This document shows positions 38,138-51,398 of a DNA stretch of 64,000 nucleotides, in pieces. Source of the stretch: Varroa destructor (lineage: Eukaryota > Arthropoda > Arachnida > Mesostigmata > Varroidae); assembly GCF_002443255.2 (NCBI RefSeq), contig NW_019211454.1, positions 11,988,248 through 12,052,247 on the forward strand, written 5' to 3'. Below the pieces are notes generated by a model. The model made no database searches and had not been told where the DNA came from. It was given only the letters and a program-made list of their open reading frames with translations. The translations under genes and the position numbers were made by a program. Position 1 is the stretch's first letter. Each line of letters begins with the position of its first letter.

Positions 38138-40573
38138 CGTCGACACAAACAGTCTAAGCGTTACGTTAAGCGTCTAACGTTAGAACTAGAGCCGAGTTGA
38201 CTACACGGTATTACATAAAACTTAAAGCTAAAGAATTGGCGATGAATAGGTAGAGTGTCTATGTAATAAGGAAAGTTTCTCAATAAAATGGGTATAACGG
38301 AGACCTCGCTATACTGCTGACTACCAATAAAGCATATATTTGAACCTATGGTTAGTGTTAAAATAGCTAATTCTCGATTCTAAGATCAGTATGAAAAACG
38401 TTACCCTTAGCAACATACCTTTTATCACACTAAAGAGGCCACCGTACGCAGAACTGCGGTGACGACCTGCATTGAAGTGGCCGTTGGTTATGTTTTGCTA
38501 CCCGCATACGGCTAGCCGTATCTGTAGTATAAACTTGTTAGCTCCGCCTTTGAGCATTGCATGATTATTATAATTTTATTGACGTAATGACTGGGTGTAT
38601 AGAGCATCATACCCAGAACGAGGAGGTTTCAGGCTCGCGTCGCAGCTGAGAACCTAGCAATTTCTCTAAACTACTTGACTACTTCTATACAATTTTAGCT
38701 TATGATGTAGATACGTCTTACCTGAGTGAGTATCATATCTTGTACAAGTCATATATTTGGGACTAGTTCGTAGCGTGTCACAAATCTTATCGTTAATTCT
38801 GAAATCTGTACGCCGAAGGATTTAGGCCCTAACAAAATAGAGATCTTGCTTTAAGGTTACCGGCTGAAATGAAGATGACGCTGCTGCAAGCCACGGCTCT
38901 TTTGGAACATAGCTCATCGAGTGGTTACTTAATGGAATTAAGTTAAAACAGGCAAACATAAATAATTCGGGTATAAATACTTCAAGAAAATAATGGCAAG
39001 TTTTATTATTTGCTTAAGAACATTACTAAAGTTAGTCAGATCGATTACATTCGAAAATATTCTTAGTGGGATACGGCGGATTATTGTGGTAACGATTGCG
39101 GCATGGGTCTATCTCCGTAGCGATTCATCAGTCGATACATTTTGGTACTTTATGAAATTGACGACAACAGAAAAAACATACTTTCTCTAGCTAAACGCTG
39201 AATCCTTTTAGCATTAAGAACTTGGTGATGGGCGAGTCCGGTAATAATGTTAGTTTTTCTTTTTAGCTAAACAAATGTTTCCTATTAACCAAAATCGGGT
39301 ATTCCTTTTACACAAAAGTATATCATACCAAAAAGAAGGTATCTTTTGCTAAAGCAATTAGTTTCTTATCAGGTGGCAATTAATATCGAGCTTGCCATCT
39401 GGCATTGAAAATGTTACTTGAAAAATCATTAACTTCGAAAATTGGACAGGCACGGGTAAGGTAGAACTAGTTATTTATAACTTATTTATTTTTAAATTTT
39501 ATCTTTGTCACAGCAACACGAGCTAAATTATCGACACAAGATCCCGTTTAAACGTACAGTTTGATCAAGGTAGCTTGTAATACACTTCGATGAAGATGTA
39601 GATTGCTTCACGCTGGATTTCCATTCCGGAGAACGGAATCGAACACGTGGACACAACACACTGTATAAAATCTATCGTGACGCGAAAGTCCTGAAATCAG
39701 ACTAATTAACACGATACATATCTTCACTCATTCAAAGGAGATAGGCTGTTTTAGAAGGTGTAAAGTGCATCGATGCACATATTTTTGTAACCTCGCCAAC
39801 TGCTTCAAACTGGTTTGATACAATGGGGAAGCTCTTGAGGCACGACCAGCTGCTATCTCACGAGATGCACTCTTGCTGAGGACGTGTCAGTGTTTTGGCT
39901 TGCGCTGCTACCAGCTGTTCACTCTAAGAGAAGTTAAATTTATACCTTCGTTAACTGCAAAACCAGTTATAACTTAGATAAGATTTAAGAAACAACAGGG
40001 GCAAAAAGTTCATTTTTAAAATTTAGTAAGCTTTTCTGTCAACACGTATCCTTGTTTTGACGTACCCAGTTTAGGGTAAACAGCGGACGTTGTCTAGCCT
40101 AGAGTTGAGGATGCTCTTTGATATCTGCCAAGTTTGTACACATTGATTTCTTCTTCTTCTTCATAGATGCTTCACTTCAGTTGAACCGTTCACACTGACC
40201 AAATGGCGTAATAGTATGCTAAAATTAATTACATAACGAATAACATATAATTTTTACTATTGATGAAATTTCATTTTTACGACGACAAACGAAGTTTATC
40301 AAAAAAAAAAATAGGCAACAATTACTTTACTACTATTACTACTATACTTACAGAAGTCTAAGTAAATATTCAAGCTGTGTAATGTTACTTCGTCAAGATT
40401 TAACAGCAGACAGCGAGATAAACGATTATCTATTCTTAAGCGTCTGACAAACTATTGCTAGATTTACCGATCTAATAACAGATCGAAAACCATGTCCTTT
40501 CAACAACTGAATATTCTACAGAAGTCTGAAATCTGAGAGGCCGATTCGTATCTGATTCTAGTGAAAGAAATAG

Positions 40574-40594
40574 AAAAAAAAAAAAAAAAAAAAA
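40574..40594. repeat. Poly-A run, 21 bases
   Basis: Twenty-one consecutive A residues. No retroposed gene was seen directly upstream. Confidence 0.93.
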
Positions 40595-41127
40595 CAATTA
40601 ACTGTTTGTGCTACAAGTATTACACGTAAATGCTACACGATTTACGCGTATGAGAAATTTTTAATTATATCTAGTACGGAGGATATTTAGATTTCCTATA
40701 CTTAGCTTGCTGCGAGTGTTAATTTTTATCTTTGCTAAATATAATTTGAGTCTTTATGTCTCGCAATTCTCACATGCTACAGACAACGTTATAGAGAGTG
40801 AACTTTTTTTACTAAAAAGACAGGTAAATATTTATATTTGATGAAGATCTGAACTCGAACAACGTGAAATTGTACGCAGTAGCTTGAGCTGTGGCACTTG
40901 TTAGACGCCTGAACGGATTTGTTAGGGAAGTAGTGTAAACGAAGAAAAACAATGAATCGATTAGCCAGTAGAAAATGGCGAGAAATGGCAGTCGTGTGAA
41001 GATGTCAATCAACGCTTAGTTACTAAGCGAATTCCACGTTCTCAATGGCGAACAATGCAACGCAGTGCGCCCGCGTAGGCGCCCCCAAGAAAAACGGGTG
41101 TGGGTTGAAGTCACGGATGGCGGCGGT

Positions 41128-41149
41128 GCTGCTGCTGCTGCTGCTGCTT
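41128..41149. repeat. (GCT)n trinucleotide repeat, about 7 units
   Basis: GCT/CTG repeat in the frame 41045-41227, where it reads as a Leu run that mimics a signal peptide (MAAVLLLLLLLVLF). I treat the apparent hydrophobic segment as a repeat by-product. Confidence 0.92.
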
Positions 41150-41965
41150 GTCCTTTTTAAAAACAAGGAACGAACGAACAACGCGAAAGACAGGGCACCG
41201 GAAGTGACTGCAGATATTAGTGCATAGTGAGTCGTGATACGGCAAGTGTACCATACAGAATACGATTCATCTCAGAAAAGATCACTTGGCCGGACTAACC
41301 AACGCGATTATCTATCCAGCCTACGCAATTAATCGTGTGTTGAGTTCCAAACTGCTGGTTAAATATACGAGCGTGTTTACGGAAAGCGTTCGCGTAATCG
41401 TTAGAAGCATAGTCTCTGGTTCGAGATTTATGTATCTTACTCAAATCTTGCTCACTACAGAATTGTAGGCCTCGCGCACGGAGCGAAGACAGACGGAATG
41501 ACGGTAGGTTCACATGCGTAGCGAGCGGGGCACGTGCCATCCACGCCGCAAAATGCATGTTCAGCAAGAGCGTGCTTTGAGATAAGTGCAAAAAAATCAC
41601 GATGAAGAACAGCCATAGCTACATGTGTGCCATTAGCGAACAGGACCGTGTATTAGGAGCCGTCGAAGGCACTAGCACGCCAAGTGGTGGTGTTGAGGGT
41701 AATAGGCAATGGAAACGGGTTAAAAAATGTTACCTTTTTAACTGACTATGTACAAAGATGTCATACAGAAAGATCCATGAAATGACGACAGGTGGAGCTA
41801 ACAATTGACGTGCCGTCATTTACTAGCTCATCAAGCTTCGCCTGAGAAAGACATTGTCCGTTGAATTTCTGAGTTTTATTTGAGAAAGTTGAAAAGCTCT
41901 AAAGCGAGTAGAGCAGATAGCAGCGAGTCTTTCGAGCAACGAGTGGCGCGGAGTAGCTGCAGTAA

Positions 41966-42229
41966 ATGGAAGCAAATAGTAAAAGTAAGCATCGGTTCAG
42001 AGAGTACGTGAACGTTGTTAAAGTAACTATGTCCCCGAATCGCAATACAGAGCAGGAGCTTGCCACTCTGTTGAAGAGCGCTGTGTCAATGCCAGATGCA
42101 GTTTTTCAAACGAACGGAGAGTGGTCGAGATTTGTGGGGAGAACTTCGGAAGTTTTTCTCAAGCAGAGGCAAGCGAGTGAGAGAAGGGGCTGGAAAAAAA
42201 ATCGTATAACAAGTAAACTTAAACGCTGA
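41966..42229 (+). other. Hydrophilic open frame of 87 codons (unidentified)
   Basis: ATG at 41966, TGA at 42227-42229. Charged product with a basic tail (ERRGWKKNRITSKLKR). Sixteen bases into the frame is a donor-like AAA|GTAAGCAT, and a stronger donor lies 33 bases past the stop, so the region may be a 5' exon rather than a protein of this length. No domain is recognised. Confidence 0.14.
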
Positions 42230-42794
42230 ATAGCGTGAGCAAGGGAAAACCGTGACACAAAGTAAGTATCGAGAACAGAGAGACGACTGCCGCATGGAAA
42301 AGAAATTTCATCTACCCAGGATCGATAACATTCCGCGAATTGTTGTGTTGTAGCTTATTGTTCGTATGGTACGGAGAGTGTGAGGCTACGTTTGAGATGC
42401 GCAGACAACAAATAAACGAGAACAGAACAAAATCATCATAGAACATAATCGTTCTTCGTATTCTCAAAATAGCCAAACGAGCTGCGGAGTTCGGCCTTGT
42501 TTTCAGTTTCTAGAGTCATGGTGCCAGCGCTCATTTGGTTAGCTCTTTTAAACAATGCCGTCACTTCTCACGTGCCCCCATAAAATAAGCTCGGTAGTGA
42601 TCCGCTGTTGTTCTGCCGTTTGTTTGGAGCCGGTCCTTCTGAGTGTTGTTCAGTGTCTTCTCGATGCTACGTGCCCATCTTGACAGTCGGAAGGCAAACA
42701 ATGCCTTACCGTGTCGTATCCTTCGTCACGTCAAGACGATCATCCGCGTTCTGTTCCTCTGAAGCATGGCGCCTCCAGCCCTTGCTCCTTGAAG

Positions 42795-42812
42795 TATATA
42801 TATATATATATA
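42795..42812. repeat. (TA)n microsatellite, 18 bp
   Basis: Pure TA tract. Confidence 0.88.
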
Positions 42813-43087
42813 GATGCATTTCTTAAATGTTCCACAAATACAGACTTTCAATAAGCACGTGTGTCGAATGACGAAAATAACGAAGTGCGATAGCGGCGAG
42901 TATGACATACATGGCACGGGCTAGCCAATGAAAAAATAGTATCTTGTAGTTGGGGAAGAACTACGACAGGAGCCGGCGTCACAGAATTGGACGCTTTACG
43001 CGATGAAAACCGCGCGATGATTATTGAGGTATAGAAGGTTACATTTGCGAAGTGTTGGAAATCAATCTTGGCGCATCTGCCTTGTTG

Positions 43088-43124
43088 TATATATATATAT
43101 ATGTGTATATATATATATATACAC
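43088..43124. repeat. Interrupted (AT)n microsatellite
   Basis: AT tract with a central TGTG interruption, about 37 bases. Confidence 0.92.
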
Positions 43125-43193
43125 GTAAGTAGAACCACAAACAGTTGTCTCGTAAGGCGATACTGGAACGAAAGCTAGCTAAGTGCGAATCAA

Positions 43194-43442
43194 ATGTCGG
43201 ACCAAGTTGAGTGTTGGGATATATATAAATGGAACGATAATATTTTCTGTCGTAAAAAGCTCTGCCCTACCAACGTAGTGGTCAATGATATGCTCGACAG
43301 ATACACACAACTTGTGGATGGATTGCGGAAACTATATATTAAATATAAGCCTCTGAGCTCTAAATTCACTACTCGGCACACCAAACTGACTGACCAGGCA
43401 TTTCTGCCACATTACTCTATGTTCCCTGTCAACAACCCTTGA
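43194..43442 (+). other. Open frame of 82 codons (unidentified)
   Basis: ATG at 43194, TGA at 43440-43442. Balanced, soluble-looking composition (for example DMLDRYTQLVDGLRKLYIKY, predicted helical). A 64-codon minus frame overlaps. No domain or splice context was recognised; low support. Confidence 0.14.
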
Positions 43443-43848
43443 CAACAATTCTCCATGAGCTTTTTTATTAGAAATAGTCATTGATGATCTCTTAAGTAAC
43501 TGCGCTAATAATGTTATGTTACCTACAGTCATAAAATACAAAGCTTATTTGGTGCCTATCTTATCCCAAAGCGCGTTCATAATGTTTTGGGGATAAAACG
43601 CTCGGCATAAAAAACGTTGTTCTTTGTACTAAGCAAATTTAGGGCGAAATAAAGTAGCAACCACGAAGATGATACCGAGTTACGTATTCCCTTTCGATTA
43701 CAGACATTACTTGTTTTGAACTTACTTTATTTTTGCTTCGGCACGACTCATATTTGGTAAAAGTAAAAATGTCGTTAACCGGTTCAACAAAAAATGTATG
43801 CAACTCTGTAACTCTTATGTCGCGCACGATTGGGTATAAATTTATATT

Positions 43849-43864
43849 AAAAAAAAAAAAAAAA
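43849..43864. repeat. Poly-A run, 16 bases
   Basis: Sixteen A residues, followed closely by CAATAAAAAG. No source gene is evident upstream. Confidence 0.9.
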
Positions 43865-44127
43865 CAATAAAAAGCAATAGCAGCTGTAATCTAAATCTGC
43901 TCCAAGGATTAGGTATTTTTTTATTTTTCATTTTTTTCATTCATTTTTTTAATGTATTGACGATTATATGTCGATGTCCACGACTTTTTTTTAGCGGAAC
44001 ATCATGTTCAGCCAAACTGTAATACTGAAATGTACTGGTGGATGGCGATCGAAATTACATAAACCACTATTTTAAAATGTGTTTGTGGTAAAACAACATA
44101 ATACGGGTTGTATATGAACGTTTTTAT

Positions 44128-44571
44128 ATGGCAAAGGACTCATTAAGCGTCATTAGGCCAAATATGTTCCAGTCTTCTCCACGAATGAAGATATATCCTA
44201 ACACTCATCTGCTGATTATGCAGTATAATGCTACCATTTTAGGATCACTTCTCACTGTACTCCTGTCAATAAAAGCACTTCCTGTGTGTATCCCAGGACG
44301 ATGCAGAGCCGAAGCTTTTGGATGTGATCGCTGTTACCGTTGTGGCCGCTGCTGCTGCTGCCATCGCCGTTTCTCAAGGCTACTGAAATTTAGTTATCTT
44401 GCATCAAAGAGCACGTTAACTCTGTTATCTGTCATTAATTCCGAGGATTATTTCATCGATTCTGTGTCATGTCACGTGGACGCGGGCTCGTCAATTGCAC
44501 GCACGAACATGCCGAGACCCAGTACAGGAAAAAGAAAAGGGAGCTTAATTATATTGCCGTTTTTATTATAA
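44128..44571 (+). other. Cys-rich open frame of 147 codons (unidentified)
   Basis: ATG at 44128, TAA at 44569-44571. From an internal Met (44218) the product starts with a signal-peptide-like segment (MQYNATILGSLLTVLLSIKA) followed by a Cys-rich stretch (FGCDRCYRCGRCCCCHRR), then a Ser/Thr-rich tail. A small secreted Cys-rich protein would look like this. However, four of the Cys come from a TGC trinucleotide repeat, and there is no recognisable spacing pattern of a known family, no TATA box near the start and no homologue that I can name. Confidence 0.2.
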
Positions 44572-47500
44572 CAGTATTATAATATCGATCTTTATCATGT
44601 CGCTGTTAGTCTTATCGGTTTTTCCGTAATGCTTTTCTTTCCAACCTTCAGTTTCTGAAAGTGCCTGGCATCGGCGTATCCCCAGAGGCAAATATTTGTT
44701 CAATGTTTTTGGTGCCCTTCCTCAATTTTTCTAAGAGTTCTGGCGCATTTTTTTTGACACAGTAGGCTCTCTGCCTCGATCTCTCGGTCCTATTTCAGCT
44801 GTTATCGATTACAAACTTGGTAGCTGTGAAGAGTTGTGGTCTTTCCATCATTAAAACGTGTACACTGCATTAGTTGACGAGAAGGTATGTATGGGTGAAA
44901 CCAGAACGCCCTGTGGCTTCAATCGAAAAACGACGATGAAGGTCGCTTATGTCATAATTAAGACGTACTTAATATTACTGTTTTTCACAACTACAAAACA
45001 TTCAATCAATACACACGGTGATATTAGCTTATTATTGTCGTGCGCTAATATTTTAAAAACATTTGATTTTTAGCACTTTCAGTTATTTCTTTGAAATCAG
45101 TGTTAAAAGACCCACTGTATAAAGTGGTCCAACAGCGACGAAAACTTCAGAAGCTAGAGGGTTCCGGAATATCTCTCCAGGGTGATCAAACGAAATAGAG
45201 GATTAAAAGTAATCCGACCTTGCAGGACCCCTATCTGTCTAATCGAAATTTTACAGATGACTATGGAGTGCGCTATTCCTAACAGGAATGATATTGGCCG
45301 CCTAGAAAAAATGAAGTTTTCGAGCAAATTTAAAATCTAGTTAAAGAGATAATTACACTTATCGCTTCCATGGTCGCAAATCAGTTTATGCGTATACAGG
45401 TTAGTATCTTAATGTAGTCAATCTTCGCTAAAGTTAATTTATGATGAATTGTACAGTATCCGTAAGCTGTTCCAAGTTCCATGCGTCCGAACGGCACCGT
45501 AATGTTGTCTACAATGTGGCATATATTTTCAGCGGTGATATGACACGTATGAAAGATTAACCGGTGAGGTCTACGGCAAATGATAATACGTATGGATGTC
45601 ACATATACACAGCACATCTAACTCCGTAGCCATCAGCAGACTCTGCCGAAACTGCACATTGTACAAGTATGATGAAATTTACATATTTAAACGAAAACAT
45701 GGAAGCTTATTGAAGTACAGTTTTGTTACGAACACAATTTTTATGGACTTCATTTTCGTAATTTTTTCCCGATAAGAAGTACACCTTACAGCCCCTACAC
45801 CCGAAATTTCGGTTTCTTAAAACGGTTATTTCCGGAATTCTGGTAATAATAAATGCGTGATATTTTAAATCCGTTATAAAGCATATATTTGGAAAGTGAC
45901 TAGGCTTGTTACTATAAATAACATGCGTCTTCATGAATGGCTTTCTGGAAAATTGACATGTTCCAGCATATTTTGGCACCGCGCAGTACAGGATCAGAGA
46001 TCAAAGTAAAATTCATCGTTCTGTAGCTCTGATAATGACCACTCGAAACGTCAACTTAATCCGTTAGTGGAATTAGTAGAAATTCAGCCTTACCAAGAAA
46101 CTATAAAATAAGCACCACAGGATTCTCAGAGCATCGGAAATAACATTAACAAGCAATGCCGAAAAGCTGCCTAAAAATAAAAGCCGCTTGACCAATATTC
46201 GGGATACTTTATATTGGATACTATATATGTTGTACACGATTATTATCCACTGTGCTATATATACTACGTTGCTACACTCAGGACTGTCAGTTTAATATAA
46301 ATGCAAAATGTTCTCCTGTGGTACTCCACATTTAGCATGGTCATCAAGTTGACCCTGAAGCTGTCTTGACCACTAATCTTTTCCAGGATTTGAACTTGGA
46401 AAAACCTCACGCAATTAATATTATTGCTTGGACTTTATGTTCGGAATAAAAACAACGCACATATGTTATTACTGTTAGTAGTATTAACGTTATGCGGATA
46501 GATTTGCAGTAACGACTTATTGATTTCAGAAAATTTGTCACTAGGCACGACTATGGGCCAGTAACCCAATGCCAACAATGATACTTGGTATTTTTCTTAG
46601 AGGTCAAGTACACGTTTGCATCTACTTCTCTCATTAGCGGCAGCGCATACCATGTTCAATAAACTAAAAACATTACCTTTCTTGAGGATTAGTTCCTAAT
46701 ACGAACCTGGAGGAAGACCTACGTTAAAGTCACAGGACTATCATCCACTTTACATGTGTTAACAACCGAAATATTAGTATATCGCTTTACTGAAAATCAC
46801 TTTCTCTGCAAGGAGTGGCGGAACAAAGATTCAGCCGAAATTGTTTCAGTTCGATCCCGCTTACCTTCACACAGCTTCATGTCAATCCTCGTCATTCTTC
46901 GAAAATGTTCCGTGTACAACTGTACTATTCTATATAAATGATCAAATCACTTTAAAATTGACTAAGAGAGCAGACTTTTGGTGAAGAAATGACGACTACA
47001 ACGATTACTGCTCCAGCAGCATTCGTTACGTGTCGCGCAGTGCGACGACACAAGTGGGGTAGCACTGTCGCTTCGTAATGCGAAAGGAGACAATGAATAC
47101 TCGATTAGGATCCGTAAAACGCCACAAAGGATTTTATTATCGTTCGATGTACATCGCACTATTTCCTATGTCAATCGTCTGTTGCTAGGTGTACTGCTAT
47201 TTGCTTTTAAGCGGGAACAGGTACAGAGTCTGAGTGGTAGCGATGAACTTCACAACGACGATGGCCGTTCTGGGCGAAAAGCTCCAAGCATTCAATTAGC
47301 CACGTCACCAGCTTGCGCATCGAATGCGTAGCTGTCATACAAGCTATAACGACAGCATAACTTCGAAATTTACTAGTGAAGAAAATGGCGCAAACGATTT
47401 CGTGAAGAGCAACTATTGAGCTAATCAACCATGTCAGGGAGGTTGATCTTGCTGATCAGGGAGGATATCAAGCTGATCTTGGTAACAATACAGTCAATTA

Positions 47501-48192
47501 TATAGGCTGTTCTAAAGTGTATAAGTAGTTTAGGCGGTTAGAACTTCAGATTTGATGCACAGATAATTATTATTTGAATTAAAAAGAAAATTGTACCTTC
47601 TATAATAGATGCTCATTACCGTCCTTGTCGATACGGTGGTGTTAGTTCAAAATGGAACTGGGGCTCTAAAATCTTCAGTCACGCTCCTTAGCTAATTTTA
47701 GAACAATTTATTAACGCTGTTATTAAGAGACGTAAGTCGCATTATTTCATTGCGTAACGTATTAGATTGTACCATCAGGCTCATTCAGGGAAGGTTTCTT
47801 GTCTTAACATTCTTCTTCAGTCTTAAAAATTAACGTATGTGCGTAACCCATGAGCGTGTCTGTGTGTACAATCGAGTTCTCAATGAAATTCGAATTCTTC
47901 TAGAAGGACAATTAGTACAAATTGAATTTTTCACTTCAGTTAAGGATTATTACATTTTATGGTAAGACTTATCGGTACACCGTTGCTGACTCATTAATAT
48001 TACGGCTCTCTCAAGATTAAGAATTCCACAAGATGACTCCCTACAAAGCTTCGTAGAACTGTCAAATTTCTTTACATTTCAGGTAAATATACACGTGATT
48101 GCGACCGGTCACATTTTTGGACGATGCCATCAATATAACTAGCAACGGAATAAAATTCATTAACGTGCGTTTCTCTCTTCTTTTTTTCATAG
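44572..48192. other. Gene-poor interval
   Basis: No supported gene. Minus frames at 45381-45979 and 46962-47428 have no known domain. An imperfect short repeat (TCAGGGAGG around 47433 and 47456) is present. Ordinary A+T-rich sequence. Confidence 0.45.
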
Positions 48193-48218
48193 GAACTGGT
48201 TTCATAACGGAAGAGTAT
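48193..48218 (+). other. Candidate 26-base micro-exon
   Basis: A very strong acceptor (CTCTTCTTTTTTTCATAG, with a branch-like CATTAAC upstream) is followed only 26 bases later by a consensus-like donor (TAT|GTAAGTTTT). Two of three frames are open; one reads TGFITEEY. A micro-exon, or a chance pairing of two good sites, would both look like this. Partner exons were not found, so neither gene nor function can be named. Confidence 0.2.
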
Positions 48219-50697
48219 GTAAGTTTTATTAGTTGTAATACCTAGTACTTAGGGCCTCTCATCATTGGTGGGAAAATACGCGTTAATCAGAAACTTCCGC
48301 TTGCGGTGGGAGCTCGTCTTAAAAATAGATTAGGGAGATTTGAGGAACCTTTACTTAGTAATAAAACCGTATCCTCTTCGCAGAGGTTACCACCAGCGGC
48401 ATTGTAGTTAGTTCTCCAAATAGTTCTCTTAGCGTAGCCAATCCGCTGTGGATCGACCCGCTACACCGAACCCATGCGAAGCAAAAGCGCATAGAGATCC
48501 CCATACGGAACCTACAGTTTAATATATTTAACCTATTAAACGAAGCTTCTCAATTTTTAAATGTGTTGCTTTCGTAACCTTTAACAATAGATGTAACTGC
48601 CACCACTGATTCAAATTTTAGTTCTAGCAAGAGAAAAAGCACCAGAACCTTGTGCTCGATAAATATGTTGGAGAAACGCTGAAGATATCTACGAAGATAT
48701 TTTCTGGTAGCTTCTGAAGCGACACTGCAAAATGGTCTTAGCGTCTGTCTAGGAAAGAAAACAAAATTTACGGAAAGAAGTTACGGAATATATACAGCAT
48801 TCTAGCGTACTGCGGCTTTGTCATACACAAGTTAAGTAGTCGCAGCGTTACGTTATGATCATGACATAATTTTTTGTATAGATTCGCTAGTAATAATTAA
48901 TAACAATTGTTCAACAAACTAATCATTGTTTTGGTTCTAGGTAACATACTTACCTGGAACTATGCAAGGTTATACCTGGCGTCTTCGCTGTTGGATCTGA
49001 TTAATCGTACATGGAAAATTTTTATTCTGAAAACCGGATATGTCTAGAGTCATCAGAAACAGAATGTTTGATACATTTTCTGCTTTTTATAAACGAAGTA
49101 GAAGGCACTAACTCAAACGTCTTTGTGAAGTGTAGGCGCAATATAAACACTGAGAAAATACATCCTGGGGATATGTTGGACCTCTAAGGTAAAATATGCT
49201 TGACCTTTTCCATAGTATTAAAAAGTAGTTGGTACTACGAACAGTATCACGATGAATCAGGAATTGAGCCATTTTTATGTGGCAAGTCAGATGTATGCTG
49301 AAATGGGACGTCGTTGACTTGTGTATTCATTAACAGCAAAGCGAACCTATAAATACCATCACAAAATACACTTTTGACCAGGGCTAGCAAAATCAACTCA
49401 AATTGGATGAGTGCAAGGTATTTATAATGCCAAATGTTATTATTTGCTATTTATAAGTACCAAATGGTCGAAGGGGATTACGAAAAAACGAGGAATTTAA
49501 AAGGAAAAAAAGTCAATTTGCCCCCCGCTTGGTATTTCGAAATGGAATAAGTATAATCGAAATCATCTCTAGAGTGCTATGAACACGACCTTTAACGATA
49601 CCAATTTTGCTAAGAAACGTTAACCTTGGCAAAAAGCTACATATCAACACAGTGTTTTTGTTTACACTTCTCATCGTATCTGTATTAAAGGCACACACGT
49701 GCGATGATACGGTAAATTCCAACTATGCACATTCTGGTATTTGTTGAATAAGTGATTAACATTTATTCGAAGTGTGAGCCGTGTAAATATCAACGTTGTT
49801 TCAGGTGGTATTGCTACGTGCGCGAATTTTCAAACGAGGTGTAAAACATTATCAACGGTATAGTTTATACTAGGCCTTTAAGGGCTAGTAGTTCGTCACC
49901 GCTCCAAACGTCTGGCTATTATCACAAAGGGCCTTGGTTGTCCTTCATACGCGTTCAACAAGTATATTACTCCTTCGATATGCCTTACTGTATCTTTCTT
50001 TGTAAGTTTGAGTATCGAGTGCAAGAAGTCGTAAATTTTTGTCTAACCGTAAAGGTTACTATACGCAACAGATTTTAGCATCAGTTGCCACTATCGAAGG
50101 CCACTAACGTGAATCAGTGTTATTTTTTTTTTACTTTTTTTTTTTTTTTTTTATAAGCTGCGCTTGTCTAATCTATTTAGGTAAATTCTGAGTCTAAAGT
50201 CCTCCTCATCCTAATAACAACAAGCACGTGTACAGTTAGGGCTGTCTACAATAGCCATGCAAATAGAATAGAAAAGTTCTTGATTCATCGATACAGAACA
50301 CAAGAAGGAATTAATTTGTATAATTTTAATATCACATAATAAATAACTGCGGTGCATATTATATTTATAGTGTAGTATTCACTATATACCAACCTAACTA
50401 TCTAGCGAGAAAACATACAACCGAAGGCGCGAAGCTGTTAGCTACGTGTATAAACGACTCCAACCTTTCTACCGAACCAGGCCAAAGCATGCAGCGTAAA
50501 AGGATAGAATCAATCTATTAAATCTCGGCACTTGCTATCGAAAAAGCTTCGCGTCAGTTATACAGATCTACCTTAAACCAATTGAGTCAAGGTATCTTCA
50601 GCATTAATCAGCGCATTAATGGACCACAATCATTGTCAAATCCTGCAGTGTGACAATCCAATGGCCAGTGATGTTATAAACAGAGCCAGCGTCTAAC
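48219..50697. other. Gene-poor interval
   Basis: No supported gene. On the minus strand a consensus donor (CCAG|GTAAGTATG) lies at about 48946-48955, without a recognisable coding exon before it. Long T runs occur at 50123-50152. No copia gag or long terminal repeat could be recognised directly before the pol relic. Confidence 0.42.
50123..50152. repeat. Poly-T tract (10 plus 18) with a two-base interruption
   Basis: T runs at 50123-50132 and 50135-50152 separated by AC. They could be the antisense tail of an old retroposon, but no body is recognisable. Confidence 0.9.
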
Positions 50698-51054
50698 AGA
50701 AACAGCTTCATCACATCAGGAGCATGCGTCCATCGACATAGTCAGCACAGCCCACGTGCCACTAACAGTAGAAAAAATCAGTGTGATACTTTGAAGATAC
50801 CCACTAACCCCGACAAAGTCCCAGCCAAGTTAGCACTACAGGAAGACGAGTGTGCTTTAGCACTAGGTAAGGAAAAGATACTGCCAATATGGCACAACCC
50901 CCGCCAATATAGAACAACTAAAGCAATACGATCGAACTTAGACATTGTCGTCAACGAATCGTCAGTCAAAAGCTTTTCTCAGTTGTGTTCTTCAAAGCAC
51001 TTGGGGAGCCTAAAAATCTTCACCAAAACAATCGGCCTTCAAATTACCCATTAA
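50698..51054 (+). pseudogene. copia protease remnant and GAG-pre-integrase domain
   Basis: One open stretch of 118 codons. It begins at the protease active-site region (FITSGACVH at 50707-50733; the usual family form has DSGA, so the catalytic Asp is already lost). It continues into a GAG-pre-integrase domain with the conserved Trp-His (LPIWHN, Trp-His at 50890-50895) and NESSVKSF before a Cys (50986-50988) that would be part of the zinc-binding HHCC set. The domain ends in a TAA at 51052-51054. Confidence 0.75.
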
Positions 51055-51398
51055 ACCTGTACATGGTGCAAGTAACGAGATCGAACGGTAAAAATGTATT
51101 TCTAAAAAAAAAACTGAATATCGAGCACACGATGCTGAGGGGAAATAGCGATTTATAAACGCTGGACTCCGCCACGGCTCGCGTAATTGGAAAGTAAGTA
51201 AAAAGGCTAAGAACAACTACATTAATCTCACTGAGCAATACTGTAAGCTGTACGGTAGACAGTGCTCCTTACATAGAAGCGTCGAAACTTTCTTTTGTTT
51301 ACTCTAATAGTTGGCAAAAATTAGTAGACAAGGGCCTCTTGCCGGAGGGTAGCGCCTGCATTTAGGTCAACTGTAACGAGAATCTATTCGAACTTTTG

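Larger units (their letters stand above)
38138..43193. other. Gene-poor interval with scattered weak candidates
   Basis: No identified gene. Weak features: a 60-codon frame at 41045-41227 whose Leu run is made by a CTG repeat; an 87-codon hydrophilic frame at 41966-42229; and a strong donor-like AAA|GTAAGTATC at about 42262, which could end a non-coding first exon. Microsatellites lie at 40574-40594, 41128-41149, 42795-42812 and 43088-43124. Confidence 0.4.

Noticed and set aside
41045..41227. Frame with an apparent signal peptide (Leu run).
   Set aside because: The hydrophobic run is the translation of a CTG microsatellite; no other support.
47207..47428. Plus-strand translation with NDDGRSGRK resembling a mariner transposase N-terminal block.
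   Set aside because: Spacing to the preceding helix is wrong, stops follow, and no DDE-domain motifs are found nearby.
48943..48960. ATACTTACCTGG resembling the 5' end of U1 snRNA.
   Set aside because: Downstream sequence does not match U1. The match is simply the reverse complement of a consensus splice donor.
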